NCBI GenBank assembly: GCA_013399305.1
Contig: VXAI01000472.1
Location: 205,954-269,953 of the forward strand
Reading direction: 5' to 3'
From: Rostratula benghalensis
Lineage: Eukaryota; Chordata; Aves; Charadriiformes; Rostratulidae
DNA: 64,000 nucleotides
Under the pieces are notes generated by a model, which ran no database searches, had not been told where the DNA came from, and saw only the letters and a list, made by a program, of their open reading frames with translations. Of this stretch, positions 1 to 30,960 are shown piece by piece. The first letter of the stretch is position 1; the number at the start of each line of letters is the position of its first letter. Both the position numbers and the translations under genes were made by a program.

Positions 1-1751
1 ATTATATATAAGAAATATAAAATGCAGGTGACATAATAGAAACAAACAGAAAAGTGTAGTCTTCAACAGGTGAGTGTCAAGGTCGAATCCCAGCCCCATC
101 TTTAAAAGTTTTAATGGGAAAGAGAAAGAAAGAAAGAAAAATAAATAAATGAAATGCAATGAAACGTTAGGAAAAATCCATAAGAAAATTTATGGATGTG
201 GCCAACCCGTCATCTTTGGGCGATCGCTGGATACAAAGGACTAACCCCCAGTTCCTAATTTTGGTCAGGAAGCAAATGATAATAAAAATGACAATAATAA
301 AACCAAAACTGCCATTTAGAAATCATAATTACTGAAAAAGACTTATTGCAAAAGCTCCTAGAGATAAGTAGCACTTCAGCCCTGGGGGGGCTCTTGCTCG
401 ATGTGTGGGGCCTGGGGGCTGGCAGGGGCTGGGGGAGGCCGATTTCCACTGACCCCAGAGCGGAGCGGGGGGTGCCTTGGTGGTCCCGGGGAGCAGAGAT
501 GTGGCCGGTGCTGGGGGCTGGGCCCCGGCTGCCAGCGCAGGTCTCTGCGTGCCGGGGAGAGGCCAGCGGTGGCCGAGCCGGCAGATGCCCCGAGGATGCC
601 CAGGGCAGCTGCTCTCTGGGGGGGAAGGATTCAGTGGGGCGGGAGCCTGCGGTCCCCTGGACCAGAGCACCCTGTGCCATGGGGTGTCCCTCAACCTACG
701 AAGCCTCCTGGTGCTGGGGCTCCTCCGTCTGCCTGCCCAAAGCAGTGCCAAGGGGCTGTCCCTCGTGGTGGCCCTGGCCGAGCTGGACCAGTGGCCGCAG
801 CTGAACTGGGGGCCGGGAATTTTCCTTCTGCCTTTCTCCCCGAGGATGGCTGTTTTTGGGGCCGCACGGGGTAGCCCCAGGCTCCCAGAGGAGAGGAGGG
901 ACTGCAGGGCAGGGCAGGGCTGGCCAGGCTGCACGGAGCCCAGGAGGGACGGGGCAGGGAGAGCACAGCCTCAGGCGGCGCCGGTTGAGGGAGAGTGCTC
1001 AGCAGGGGGGGTCTGCAGTGCCAAGGTGGCACCCCCAGGCCGAGTCCCCTCTGGTGCTCGTGGCCAGCCAGCGAGCTCGGCGGCTGCTGGGCACCACCCT
1101 CCCTGGGGCAGGGTGCCGAGGAAGACGTTCTGGAGAGGTGGAGGTGGCCTGTCTTCATGCCGACGAAGTGGCCAGCAGCGCCCAGGTGAGGGTGGGCTCG
1201 CAGGGCCACCGCGGTCCCAGGGGACAGCCAGGCTCTGCGGGGACAGCCGGCCCCACTGCCAGGCACACCGCGGGGTTCCTCGACGGGCACGGGGGGTCCC
1301 AGCGAGAGCCGGCCAAAGTGTTGGAAGAGGATGGGTGTGGAGACAATGGACGGACAGACGGACAGGGCTGTGGATGGAGACTCTGCGGCCGAATGGCTGC
1401 TTCTTCTTGGCTTCTGGGTTTGTAGTTAAAAAGGCCGAGGGGAGCCGAGGGGAGGAGACGGGGCAGGCCCGTGCCCCAGCCCGCTGTGCGTGTCGCTCCC
1501 CGCGCTGCGAGGGTGCCCGGGCTGGAGCCTCCTCCAGTCTCTGAACGAGCAGGGCAGGCGCCGCGGGGGCCGGGGGCCGAGCATCACCCGACCCCACCGC
1601 CTGCCCCGAAATCCGAGGCCGTCGCTCTTGTCCGTGTCCCACCGTGGCGAGGAGCAAGGTCCCCTAGATGTGTCTCTCCGCTGGCGCTGGCAGGGAGAAG
1701 GGCAGCTCTCCGGAGGGCTTTGGTAGCTCAGGTTGTACATCCAGACGTCGG
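1..1751 (-). other. Probable ASIC1 3' UTR and downstream flank
   Basis: Reading on the minus strand after the TAA at 1752-1754, about 1.4 kb is GC-rich with no coding signal, then the sequence turns sharply AT-rich below about 360. I see no canonical AATAAA on the minus strand; candidates are an AATAAG-type signal near 341 and ATTAAA at 110-115. Positions 126-158 hold a GAAA/AAAT simple repeat, which on the minus strand reads as ATTTA-type AU-rich elements. SMARCD1, next in mammalian synteny, would begin beyond the window edge. Where the transcript ends cannot be settled here. Confidence 0.45.
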
Positions 1752-19241
<17,490 letters not shown>

Positions 19242-19429
19242 GGTCCGCGCTGGCACCCCGGGGTGGCCACTCTGCTGAGAAGGGAGCCCGTGGGTGCTCG
19301 GTGCCGTGGTGGCCTCACGGGTGCTGCCACTGCCCGGCTCATGGCATCCCTGCAGGGATGCACCCGGCAGCCTTCGCACGGGGCAGAGGCTTTCCTGCAC
19401 CCTGCTCTTCCCCCCCAAGCCTATATCTG

Positions 19430-19565
19430 TATATTTAAATACACACATATATCTCTACACACCCCCATACATATGTGTACATGTATATTTTCACACATAT
19501 GTGTGTGTATATACACTCATACATACATGTCTCTGTATGTGTACATATATATATATATATTTATT
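19430..19565. repeat. AT-rich ATACAC/TATA simple repeat
   Basis: Degenerate ATAC/TGTG runs ending in a (TA)n stretch at about 19541-19560, just before an assembly gap. It is in the 5' flank of the ASIC1a coding exon. Confidence 0.85.
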
Positions 19566-19629
19566 TGGGTGCAGCCTCTTGCATTTCCTCTCCTCCCGCC
19601 TCCTCTCTGCCCTCTCCATCCCACGCCAG

Positions 19630-19791
19630 NNNNNNNNNNNNNNNNNNNNNNNNNNNNNNNNNNNNNNNNNNNNNNNNNNNNNNNNNNNNNNNNNNNNNNN
19701 NNNNNNNNNNNNNNNNNNNNNNNNNNNNNNNNNNNNNNNNNNNNNNNNNNNNNNNNNNNNNNNNNNNNNNNNNNNNNNNNNNNNNNNNNNN
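19630..19791. other. Assembly gap (162 N)
   Basis: Unsequenced run between an AT/TA simple repeat and a very CpG-rich block, upstream of the ASIC1a ATG. The missing DNA may include part of the ASIC1a 5' UTR exon or promoter; the stated size may be nominal. Confidence 0.99.
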
Positions 19792-20470
19792 CACCGGCGC
19801 ATCGAGGAGTAGATGAAGGAATCGAGGATGCAAACCTGGAATCGGGGCCGGCGGCCGCGGCCGGAGCTGGGCTCCTTCTGCCGCTGCGATGCGGGTGCCG
19901 GGGTTGGGACGAGCCTCCCTCCCCACCCCTCGCTGCCGGCTGGGAAGACGGGAGCGGGAGAAGCGCAGGCACGGAGGGTGCGAGAGGCACCGAGCCCGGC
20001 GACGGCGGGCGAACCGGAAAAGAAGAAGGGGAATAAAAATAGCCTCGGTGGTACCTTGGTGCAAGCGTGGGAGCGGGGATGCGCCGGGGCCTCGTTCAGA
20101 GCCGTGAGGGGGGACCGGAGGCGACCATCACCGGAGAGGAGGCAGCTGCCGGGTGCCAGGAGAAAAGAGGGGGAGAAGGGAGGCGAGCAGGAGGCTGCTT
20201 CCCTGCCAAACACATGGATACCTCCCCCTGTGGCTATCTGGGAGCTGGTGATTTCTTCAGATGCATAATCCGCATGAAGTCATTGTCTGTGCGGTGGTGG
20301 GGCCGGAGGCCGTGGAGGGGTGCCGCAGGCCGGTGGGCAGCGAGGAGGAGGAGGAGGAGGAGGAGGAGAAGGAGGAGGAGGAGGAGGAGGGAGAGGCGGA
20401 GGAGCGGGGCGCTCCAGCGATTGCAGGCTCTGGCAGGGGCTGTTGGTGCTGCTGGCGTGTGCATGTGGGT
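19792..20470 (-). promoter_or_regulatory. CpG-rich block, probable ASIC1a promoter / non-coding first exon
   Basis: Dense CpG from the gap edge to about 20450, upstream of ASIC1a on the minus strand, in an otherwise CpG-poor flank. This is where a non-coding ASIC1a exon should lie, since the ATG exon appears to start at an acceptor near 19274. No TATA box stands out. The block also contains a GAG triplet repeat. The role is inferred from composition and position. Confidence 0.5.
20341..20402. repeat. (GAG)n triplet repeat
   Basis: Nearly pure GAG/GGA triplets with single interruptions (GAA, GGC), inside the CpG-rich block upstream of ASIC1a. Confidence 0.9.
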
Positions 20471-21289
20471 AATGTGTGTGTGCGTGTGCCTGCGTGTGCC
20501 GCTCCCATCCCCCAGCCCTACAGTGATGCTCCGGCTCCTCGCTCCGCCACAGCCCCCCCCAGCCAACCCTGGCCCGGCTCTGCCCTGCCACTTCCTCCAC
20601 CGCCCTCGCAGGAGTCACCCATGGGTGGCCCCCGACACCCTTGGGTTGGTTCTTTTGGAGAGGGACTGGTGGTGGGCACCTTCCAGCCCTTCCTGGCTGC
20701 CTGCTCGGGGTGGCCGTGGGGCACCACAGTGCCTCTGGGGTCTGTCCCGGGGTCACCGGGTGCAGCCCCACTCCTCTCTGCCTGCCTCTGGGCCCCAGCA
20801 TGACACTCGCTGCGGTGGGGACAAGACCCTGCCAGAAATGCTGGCACCACAGGACGTCATCACCTTCTGCCACCTACGGAGTCATCAGAAAGGTGCCATT
20901 GTCCCCAGGGTGTCCCCCAGGGCACTGAGTGCTCTCCTCCTCCCAGGGCAGAGCAAGAGGGGTGGCAGCACTGCCCAGCTTCTCCCCAGCACCACCCCAT
21001 CTCCAGTCCTGCGTCACCTCCATCTGCTCCCCAGCACTGCCTGGGAGAGCAGGGTGCCCTCGTCACCTGAGCCGAGCCAGGGGACATGCACCCCACCACA
21101 GACTGCCCACTGCTCCCAGTAAGGTGACTGCAGTCAAATGGAACAGCGTGTTTCAACATCCTTTACAAGGGTGATGTTGGAAAGGGGCAGCCAGACCCCA
21201 GGGGCATCCCCATGAGCTGTCCCCTTGCCCAAAGGGCACGTGCCCCCTCCTAAACCATGGCTAAGGGGACCATGGGCAGGTTGGGGTTC

Positions 21290-21590
21290 AGCAGGGTCAG
21301 ACATGCCTACCCTGTCCCCAAATCCTGTGTCTTGGCCACACTTGAAGCATTTTTTTGGAGCAGGTCCTTTTCTGGAGTATCCTCTCCCAAACTAGGTCCT
21401 TGCCTGAGCAGGAACCAGAGGTTTTGCACCGGGACCTGCTTGGGGACATCTCGGGGGGGGGTGTGTCAGAGATGAAGTCTAGGGACACCCCCATGAGCCA
21501 AAGCCCCTGCCTTGCTCTCTGCTGGGCACAGGGGTGACCCTGCCAGTGCTTGGGAACGTGGCTGCAAGGCCAGGAGAGCGGTGTTAGGGG
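21290..21590 (+). repeat. Unclassified dispersed repeat, copy 1
   Basis: Shares colinear blocks with 43930-44175: the run around GGTCCTTTTCTGGAGTATCC (21368-21387), CTCTCCCAAACTAGGTCCTT, GGGGACATCT, and CCAGTGCTTGGGAACGTGGC. I do not recognise the family; it is not the CR1 3' end. Confidence 0.6.
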
Positions 21591-21794
21591 TTCCAGTTGG
21601 CACCAGCTCCACCGTCCCCTTCCCTGCTCTGCTCTGCAGCGCCAGCGTTGCTCCTTGCCTGGCCAACAGCTGCTGACAGCCCTCTCTCCATCAGGGCTCC
21701 CGAGAGCCACCCGGAGAAGGATGTGCTGCTTGGATAAGGGAGAAGAACATTGAAAAAGGGGTTGTATTTTTTTCTTCCTTCTCCTCCCGCTGCC

Positions 21795-21850
21795 TTTTTT
21801 GCTTTTTTCTTTCTTTCTTTCTTTCTTTTTTTTTTTTTTTTTTTTTTTTT
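21795..21850. repeat. (TTTC)n and poly-T tract
   Basis: TTTC repeats pass directly into about 26 T. No identifiable retroposed body adjoins it. Confidence 0.9.
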
Positions 21851-24800
21851 ATCTTCCAGATGAGAAGTCATTCTCTGCAGTGGTTTTATTGACAGTAAAT
21901 CCACCGGCAGCGGAGAGGCTGCACACGGGAAGGGATGGGGTTTCAGGCCGGAGGGGATGCTCGTGTGGATGGATGTTCTTGTGAGCCCTTGTGCAAGAAA
22001 CCCCCGTGAAGTGGCTCTGCGTTTCCAAGCCACCCTGGCTGCAAAGAGCATTTTCCTGGGGGGGATTTCGTGGGGCCTGAGCCCCCTGGAACCCTTTTCC
22101 TGCAGGAGCCAGGGAGGAGGCGAGCGGCCAGAGGAAACTTCCTTGCTGCTGGCCCCTGGCCAGGAAGGATGCAGCTGCATCCTCGGAGTGGAGTGGAGCG
22201 TGGGGAGCGCCAGCATTTCAGCATTTCCGCGTTCTTTTTCCGAGGAGCCACGTGAGGGTTGTGTTAATTCCTGCTGGGAGAGGCGGCAGGGCCAGCTCAG
22301 GGCTGTGGGGATGGATGAGGAGCTAACAATTAGCTCCAGGTGATAATTGATAACAGCAAGACACCAGGCACCGAGAGTAGTGGGGAGCCAAGGGGTGACC
22401 TGGGACTGATGGGTGGTCGGGTGTGAAGAAGAGGAAGAGGAGGAGGAGGAGCTGCTGCTGCATCCTTCCTGTGCAGAATGGGTGCTCAGCCCTGTCTCAG
22501 ATCCAGTAGCCAGGGCCCCCCTCAGACATGCCTACAGATTCAATTAGCATGAAAAAAGTAATTAAGGCAAGGTGCTGCAGTGCTGAGGCTCCCGGTGCAG
22601 GCTCCAGCAGACAGGCAGGCACCGGCTTGTCTTGGGAACACCTCGGGAACTTGGGCCAAGGGATAGCTCCAGCCCTGGCGCTGTCTTCTCACCTCCCGAG
22701 CAATGTTTGTCCCTGCTCCGCCGTGCACGCCTCTCCTTACGGAAACAAACTCCCACCCTGCTTCTTGGAAGAGCATCCCCAGGGCAAGGATGGGTTTGCA
22801 AGGATAGGTAAGAGATGGTTTTCCCTGCTTTTTTCTTTTTGGGTTATGTTTTTCTATCGCTCCATCCATCCATCCATCCAGCTTGCAAATTGCCTCTCTA
22901 TCTGCACTGGCCACCCAGCTGCTGCACAGGAGGCAATTTAATTCATGATGATCTATTAAGTACTGTGGGTGCTGGAAGTGCTGGGCTCTGCTGCTTCCAT
23001 TCCCAGAGCCTGAGGGCTCCAGGGGTGACTGGCTCCACAATCTCCAGGATTGCATTGCATATTTAAGGTGAGAGATTTTAATTAAAAGACCACCAGAGCC
23101 CCTTCTGCTTACTGTTGGGGTCACAGAGGCAGTGCTATGGTGTTTGGGTGCTGGTTGGGAGGACGGTGGTGCCATTGTTGGCCCTGGGCTCTCAGCCCAA
23201 CGGTGCTCTGACCCTTCACGTCGCTGGGTTTTGCGAGGCTGGTGCAGTGTCTGACCCCGCAGCCCTTTCTGTCACCCCATCCCATCCAGGCCAGAAAATC
23301 CTGGGGGAGAGAAAAATTCAAGCCCCCCTTGAACCTGGGCTGAGTGAGGTGTAAAGTATCTTCACAGCCGATCTCCGCTAATGGGTTGCAAATTGCTTCC
23401 ATCAGCTCCGGTGTTACAGATTGCTCATCTGAAATTGCTTCCAGGAGCCCATTTTGGGGCCAAACACTTCCTAGCTTGGGGAAATAACCATCAGCATCAT
23501 TAGCAGCAGTAAATTGTATTCAAATGAGGCTCTGTGGGGCCTTACTAGCACTTTTTACATGTGCTGGTGGGGTAGCTCCAGTGTTAGGGGGCTGTTGGTT
23601 CCACGTGGGGCTGGGCACCGCTTCCCCCAGCCCCGAGAGCTGGTCCCTGTCACTCCAGGCTGCTCCTCGAGGCAACGCTTTGCTCCAGCTCTAAACCAAG
23701 AGCAGCTCCATTGCCTCCACGTAGGCCCTGGTAGAGGTCCAGGTCTTCCTAATTCATGAGCACATCGTTAATTATCTGCTGGAAGCCAGAGCCTCAGCAT
23801 CTTGGTGAGACTAACGAGGCAATTAGAAGAGCTGTTTCTTGCCATTGCTGGCTCTGGCTGGCCTGGAGGACGTTGCCATCCTGGGATGGCAAACGGAGGA
23901 GGAGATAACTTTGTGCTGCACCTTTTGGCTCCCGTTTGCCCTTGCCGTGTAAACCATGCCTGGCCATTTATGACGAAGGTTTCTGGAGGAAACCACCGCA
24001 TCGAAACCCTGAGAAACAAGAACCCAACGGGAACAGCTCGGTGACGCCGTGGGTTTTCGGAATCAGAGACGGCCAGGGCGGAGGGTGGAGGCGAAGCCCC
24101 CGGTGCTGCCGTTCCTGGGAGTTACCAGTGGGGTTATCCTGAGTGAAAACCAGCCCTTTCCCTGTCTCCCTGCTCCGAGCCGCCGGGTGACTCGCCCCCG
24201 TGCGCGGTGTCTCCCTCTGATTTATGCCGTGTTGTGCTCTGCTCCCGCTCGCGCCCGCTTGGCTCTCCCGGCGCGAGGAGCAGCCAGTCCATTAAACACT
24301 GAGTCATCCTCGGCGGCATTTAATTTTGTGAGGGGCAGCAGTTTGGATAATTAAAGGCCTCCGTGGCCAAAGCTGGCGGCGGTGGAGAGCGGGGCTGACG
24401 GGGGAGGCGAGGACACCCGGCAGCACCGATGAATGGGGTGCCGCGGCGGCGAGGCCTGGGCAGAGAGATGGCTCCTCTCTCCCACCCTCTCCTTCCACTC
24501 CCTTGCATTTTGGGATGGTTTTTAACCTCTTCCTTCCTCAGAAGAGGGCTTCCTTGGTCAGGTGAGCGCAGTGATGCTCTGTGCTATTTCTGCCTGGATT
24601 AACCACGTCCTGATGGGATCTCCCGTGGGCAGATATGTTATCTGGAGGCCTTGGCTTATTAAAAGGACAAGCTGTTCAGGGAGCTGGTAATAAAGCCATG
24701 AAAGCTTTTATGAACCAGAGTTGAAGGCACTAATATCGCTGTGCTCTGCGTGGGTGAGAAATTAGACAAGAGTTCCTCCGTGCTGATGGGTTTTTTTTTT

Positions 24801-27800
24801 TTCCTCCCCCCCTATTCATCTTTCTCAACAATTATCTTTTATTTTGATATCTTTCTATTTAAACCTTCAGAACCACGTTTGGGATAAAATCGCTTAAAAA
24901 CCAGGCACCTTGCGGTGCAGAGGACCTGGAGACAGAGAGCCATGGGGAAGGTGGCTTGGGCTGTCCTGTGGTTTCGGTGACAGGAGCTGTCCCCAAGGGG
25001 AGAGAAACCCCCTGGGGTCTGTCTCCTGCAGGAAGAGGGATCACTTCCTCGCCAGCAGCCTCTGCATCCGTGTTGCACCAAGGTTGCACACCCAGGTCTG
25101 AATATCTGGGATTTCCTCCAGCCATTCATCTTCCCGCTCAACTCAACACCCTCAGATCTGGGTGGTGTATTTTTTTTTTTTTTTTAAATTTTTTTTTTTT
25201 TTACAGCCCCTTCAAGGCGGGGCGGGGGGGGGTGCTGCGCTCTGCTCTCTTGCCATGCTGGAAATCTCGCGATCGATCCGCTGCAGCTCTCCGGAGTTGT
25301 GAACGGCACATCGCAAACTGAAGGCGGATGGAAACCCTGCAGAAAGTCACTGAGCTGAGCGTGCAGCTTCATTAGCTGGAGCAATTAGCGTGAGGAGATG
25401 CACAACCCCTGGCTGCTGCTCAGCAACTGTCCTGAGACGCTTTCCCCTTGCACCCCCTCCACCTTGGCTGGCTTCTGCCACCCTCAGGTTTCACCCTGTG
25501 TCCGGAGAAAGCCTCTCATCTGGGACAGACGCAGCCCAGGGGCTGCTTCCCCGGACCCGTGGGTCTGAAGATACTTGGGCTGGATGGGACCCGCGTCTGG
25601 AAGTGCGAGGCAGAGAACAAACAAACTCATTTCACAAAATGCTGGGCGGAGCAGGGATCTGTGCAGGAGTTGCCTGTGGTCATGCAGCACTGCCTGAGGC
25701 CATCCCTCCTGGCTCCTCGTTCTCCTCACCACTCTGATTCCTGTATCACAAGCGTTTCGGAGCTACGTGAGAAGAAAAGCCCCGTGCCGTGGGTGGCCGT
25801 GCCGGTGTCCCTGCAGCCGTGCCCAGCAAAGGCAAACCCCTTGCTGCAGTCTCAGGCCACGAGTGGGTACAGCATCACGTGTGGGGGAGATGCTGGGATG
25901 CACAACACACGGTGCAGGGCAGCGGGGTCACTCAGCTCCTCCTGGGGTGCAGGAGGTTCCTGGGGAACCTGGATCTGCTCCTCTTATGCCATTTCTTTGC
26001 CTGAGCTACCCTGGCTTTGCTAGCGGGCTGCTTGTCCCCATGTCCTTGTCGCTGCCATACAGCCTGGTCAGATCACATTTTCTTTTATTCCCTCTGACAC
26101 TGGTTGTGGACACAACAAAACTCATCTCATTAAGGAAACGCTGAGGATAGCTGGAAGGGGAAATGGATCCCCCCCATCTGCTAAGTGCCAGGTTGGGCCA
26201 GCGGCCCGCGCTCGCTGTGGCCCCGGGCACTGCGGGGCTGTGATGGAGAAGGCAGCTCGTGTGTCTCGGGTGTGCAAAGGCGCTCCAGCAGCCTGAGCCA
26301 TCGCACAGCAGCCGAAGGGTTAACCCCGTCGGCGTGCAAACATCCTCCAAACGGCACCGATGGGAGCAGAGCCTCTCCGCCGCTTGCTCTCTGAAAGCTG
26401 GCAAACAAATTAAAGCAGTGCTGCAACTCATGCGCTTCTTTGCAGCAGAGAGGAGGAGGAGAAGCACCGCTCAAAGGCTGAGGAGACAAAGGCGGTGCAG
26501 ATGGGTGCTGGGGGACCCGGCGAGCGCCACGTGCTCCGCGCCGCTTCGCTGGGAGCTAAGCTGAGATTTGCTGCTCCAGCTCCGTGACAGGGTCTGGAAT
26601 AACCCGGGGAGGATTTATGGGAACCGTGTCGGGGCCAAAGGGGGAACTCGCCTGGGAAGGGAGCTGGGAGTCACTCCAGTGTTGCTGCTCCTCGGTGTTT
26701 GTGCCCCAGTTCTCCGGGAGGAATCGCCCTGTGCAGGGAGGGGATACAAAACTGTATGCTCCAGGCATATAGATCAGTGCGTCTTCTTCCCAGCAGCTGC
26801 CTGACACACAGCAGTCCAGCAAAAATGAGGTCCCACTTGGCTTCTGGTGCTCTTATTTGCCTTGAAGAGAAATTAAATGGAGAGATGTAAATCCCCTAAA
26901 ACAGTTTAATGAAGCTGGTGGCTGCGGTGGCCCCAGCGGAGCCAGGTTTGGGGCTGGTGGGTGCCTCAGGGAAGAAGCTGCTTGGCATGGGTTTGGTGCT
27001 TGGGCTGGTGGAGGTGGGCAGCCCGTTGTCACAGGGCTGCTGCTGGTCCCTGGCACAGCCTCACCATTGTCCCCCCGTTAACAGAAATGACACGTTTCTC
27101 CCATTATAAATGAGGGGCTTTGCTCTCCTCCCCCAGCAGCTCGGCTCATGCAAGGAGCAGACGGAGCCCATCTTGAACGTGCAATCTCAGCAAAAGCAAA
27201 GCCAGGAAGGGAGTTAATTACCAGGACGTTCTGCGAGAGCTGGGGATTCCCAGGGGATGATGGAGACGCAGCAGCCCTTTGCTTGCCACCCACAGCTGCA
27301 GGAGCTGGGCATGCTGGGGGGGGGGAATGGGGGCCACCAAGGGAGAAGAGCTGCCCTCCCTGGGGATGGCTTGCCTGCAGAAACCCTCCACAGACCCACT
27401 CGGAGCTCTGCAGATATTATCAAGGTTGTATCTGCCCCTTCCCTGCTGGTTTTCCTGCCAAGTGTCTCCTGAGGCATATCCACAGCGTGGCTGCAAAGAT
27501 GCCAAGCAGCATCTGCTCTCCTCAAGACAGTTGTGGCTCCATGAAAATATGAGTATACCCGAGAGCAGAGCATCGTTTGCCTTTGTCTCACAGCTGAGAA
27601 AAACTGGGAGAGAAAGAGCAGCAGCTCCCAAACTCCCCGGTTTAATGGTGAATTTTAACTGGGCTTGAAAGACCTCTGCCCCCTCGCCTGGTGCCTTTGG
27701 GGCAGCTTTGCTGTGTCCCCTGGCTGTGCAACGCCTGCCGTGGGGACGTGGAGGACTTCCCAGCTGAAATGCCTGCCTGGAGGCAGCAGTGCTCGGCTCT

Positions 27801-28639
27801 GACAGCCAGAGGATGTGGATGTGCCGTTCTGGCCTCCTTGGTGCTACTCATCAACTGAGCTAAAAAAGTTTGGACTCGTTAAACCCACGAATGGTTTCAA
27901 ACTCGATTGCCCTGGGCTGGCTCACAGCTCCCGTCCCCCCCTCCCCTCGCGTATCTGCCTGGGAGATAAGGATGGCAGTGCCTTTAATTCCTCACTTATG
28001 CATCGACTGCCAATTCTCCTGCCCGCTCACCCTTGATAAATATTGCACAAAGATTTGGCTGCCAACGTGCTGGAGATAAAGGTCCAGTCCCGCCAGATCT
28101 CCTTCCTCTGTGCCTTTTGTCTTGTTATGTGTCCAATTTGTTAAACAACCCACCTGCTGCAAGAGAGGCCCTTCCTGTCTCCGCTCCTGCTTCGGATTAT
28201 TGCTAAACCTCTGAGTGAGCTCCCTCCTCCCTGCTCCAAGCCTTGGGTGGGAATCAAGGACTAAGGAAAGGCGCTGTCATTTCCAGGCCTTGAATTGTCA
28301 TTGATTGGGGGATCGATAGCGGAGCCTGCCCTTGGCTCAGCGCTCTCCCTCTTGGCTGGGGTCATGCAAGTGCCGAGGTGCTGCCCTGTCATCCATGAGC
28401 CCGTCCCCGGGAGCAGAGATTTGGGGATGTTCCTGCACAGCAAACCTACAAACCAAAGAGCATCACAGGCTCTGGCTGGGCTTAGCCTGGCTAAAACTCC
28501 TCTTTCTGCTGCTTTCTGCTGTGTCCAGGCTGGATGAGCACAGCGTGGGGTGCCAAGAGAAGGGAGGCATCACTGGAGGTGTGCTGTATCTCACCTACCT
28601 GCCACGTCTGGGTTTGCTGGCACTGGCTCCCCCAGCTCA

Positions 28640-29115
28640 GAATCACAGAATCACAGACTCTCAGGGGTAGAAAGGGACCTTGAAAGCTCATCCAGTCCCA
28701 TCCCCCTGCCAGAGCAGGAACACCCAGAGCAGGTCCCACAGGAAGGTGTCCAGGAGGGGTTTGAATGTCTCCAGAGAAGGAGACTCCACAACCTCTCTGG
28801 GCAGCCCCTGCCAGTCTTCCCTCACCCTTACCATGAAGAAGTTTTTCCTCCTATTTCAGTGGAACCTCCTCTGTTCCAGCTTGCACCCATTGCCCCTTGT
28901 CCTGTCATTGGGTGTCCCTGAGAAGAGCCTGGCTCCATCCTCCTGACACTCACCCTTTCCAGATTGAGAAACATTCAGGAGGTCACCCCTCAGTCTCCTC
29001 TTCTCCAAGCTCCAGAGACCCAGCTCCCTCAGCCTTTCCTCCTCTGGGAGATGCTCCACTCCCTTCAGCATCTTTGTGGCTCTGCCCTGGACTCTCTCCA
29101 GCAATTCCCTGTCCC
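28640..29115 (-). mobile_element. CR1 LINE 3' fragment, minus orientation
   Basis: Plus strand starts AGAATCACAGAATCACAGACT (reverse of the CR1 3' terminus) and continues with the CR1 tail; the minus-strand reading contains the familiar [14 protein letters not shown] frame. It belongs to a different subfamily from the copies at 11594 and 48550. Confidence 0.9.
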
Positions 29116-30960
29116 AGGAGCTGAAAGCTGCTTTCTGTTGTTGCACAAATATCTTACAGAGAGCACAACAGCGATGGGAGCCACTCAGCTTGTGCAGTGG
29201 GGAGCCACCACGGCACGTTCAGGGGAGGGTGCCTGGTGCTGATGGTCTCTGTGAGACTGTGCAGACAAGTCCTGATGCAGCAGCAGTGTGGGAGCATTGC
29301 TCCTGCCCGAGCCTTGAATTTCAGGGCTGCTGCAGGCGAGAGGACAGGCAGAGGCTATCGATCGGTGTGGGGAGGGAGAAACAGGAGGGAAGGTCTCAGC
29401 AACCTTATCGCCGTGAATAGATCTGGTTGGCAGCATCTGTTAGAGCCGATATTCCCCCTTTGCTTCCTCTCATACAGCATCCCGAGCGGCATCTCTCTTA
29501 TGAGAAGATAAAATTAAAAAGGAGATGAGTGATGCTTAGATCTGGAAGTGTTTGAACTCAAATGTGGCACGTGCGTCTGTTATTCGCGCTGTCCTGCTGG
29601 AAGAGCAGCTGTCTCGGGCAGCTTCAGACGTTATTTAGCTTACAGGTCTCCAGATTCCCCACTTTGGGGGTGGTTCTGACAACACCGTTTGATCACTCTC
29701 ACTTCTAAATCCGTAAGAAATGTCATCTGAAGTGCAACAAATAACGTTCTGATTATCTGCTGGATCCTAATGCTACTCCCTGGAGATAACAAGCTGCAAT
29801 TTTCCCCCCGGGCCATATAATAATCGCCCCAATTACTCCCAAGCAGTGGTTATTAAACTTGTGGCACTGCTTTCATTTACAAAGGAAAAATAATTAAGCA
29901 GGTGTCTACGCTCACTGTTTGGCTGGGGGTGACCAGGGTTATTTCTGCTTTGTTCTGGGAAAGAAACTCTCAGTGGCTGTGGAAAACCTCCACGGCTTTT
30001 CCGCTCTGTGTGGCACAGTTCTGTCAAGAAGAGTGCAGAGAAGCTGCCGGATGAGCGACCAAATAAAATGCAGTTGGTGTCTGTTAATGCCGGGGTCAGT
30101 ATCCCAGAGGATGTAACCTCTATCCAGCTATAACATCAGAGGGATTTCGGGAGACAGCGTGGTTAGCGGAGCTGAAATGTGATGGGCATACGAAATCACA
30201 CCTTAGGCCCGTGCAGAAGTTGATGTGCTGGGCTGGTTTGGCTGGGTTGGTGTTGGGTGTTGCCGGGCTGCGAGCAGGACACCGGTGGCCTGTCCCGGCG
30301 CAGGCTGTGGCAGCGCTGTACCCTGGTCCCTCAGCCCACAGGCGGAGGGGACAACGTCCCCTGACCTTGTCCCTGGGCAAACCTGCAAGGAAAGCTATGC
30401 TGCAGCTGAAACTGGCACGTTGCTGCTGTGTCTCTGGGCACAGGCGTGTGTGTGCTCCCCACGTGTGAGTGTGCTTCTGCACCCCGCACAGGCGGCCAAC
30501 ACGCACGGGTGTCGCTTGGATGCAAGGCTTCCCCTTCCTCCAAGAGCAGAGCAGTGAAGGCAGTGAGAGGGATGACCAGGACGGAGGGAGGCAGCGCTGC
30601 TGGTGAATTATGCATGACACAGGGAGGAGAGCCCTTATCTGCACGGACAAAGGCCTGTGCCAGGCAGCCCGGCTCTCCGCTCTACCTGTACCTTCCTTTC
30701 GCCCGCGCTTTATCTCCGCTCCCAGCTTGTAATTCAGCCCAAATATCAGAGGAAGCTGGAAGATTAATTTTCTCTGTTTGCATGGCAAAAGAGCGGGGAC
30801 GCGCTCTCACTCCAGACTCCCAGCTGCTTAATCCACTGCTGAGGCCTGCCGAAGGAAAAGGCAAAAATTGATCAACGTTGGCAAGTTACTGGTGCAGGGA
30901 GGGGTGTCCAGACCCGTGGCTCTGCTGAGCCCGGGGCTGGATGCCAGCCCCCCACAAGCA

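Noticed and set aside
81..96. tRNA-like B box (GGTCGAATCCC)
   Set aside because: No A box at the right distance and no cloverleaf could be drawn.
477..1657. Several 200-350-residue frames on both strands in the first 1.7 kb
   Set aside because: Overlapping frames in GC-rich probable 3' UTR, no recognisable domain and no splice support.
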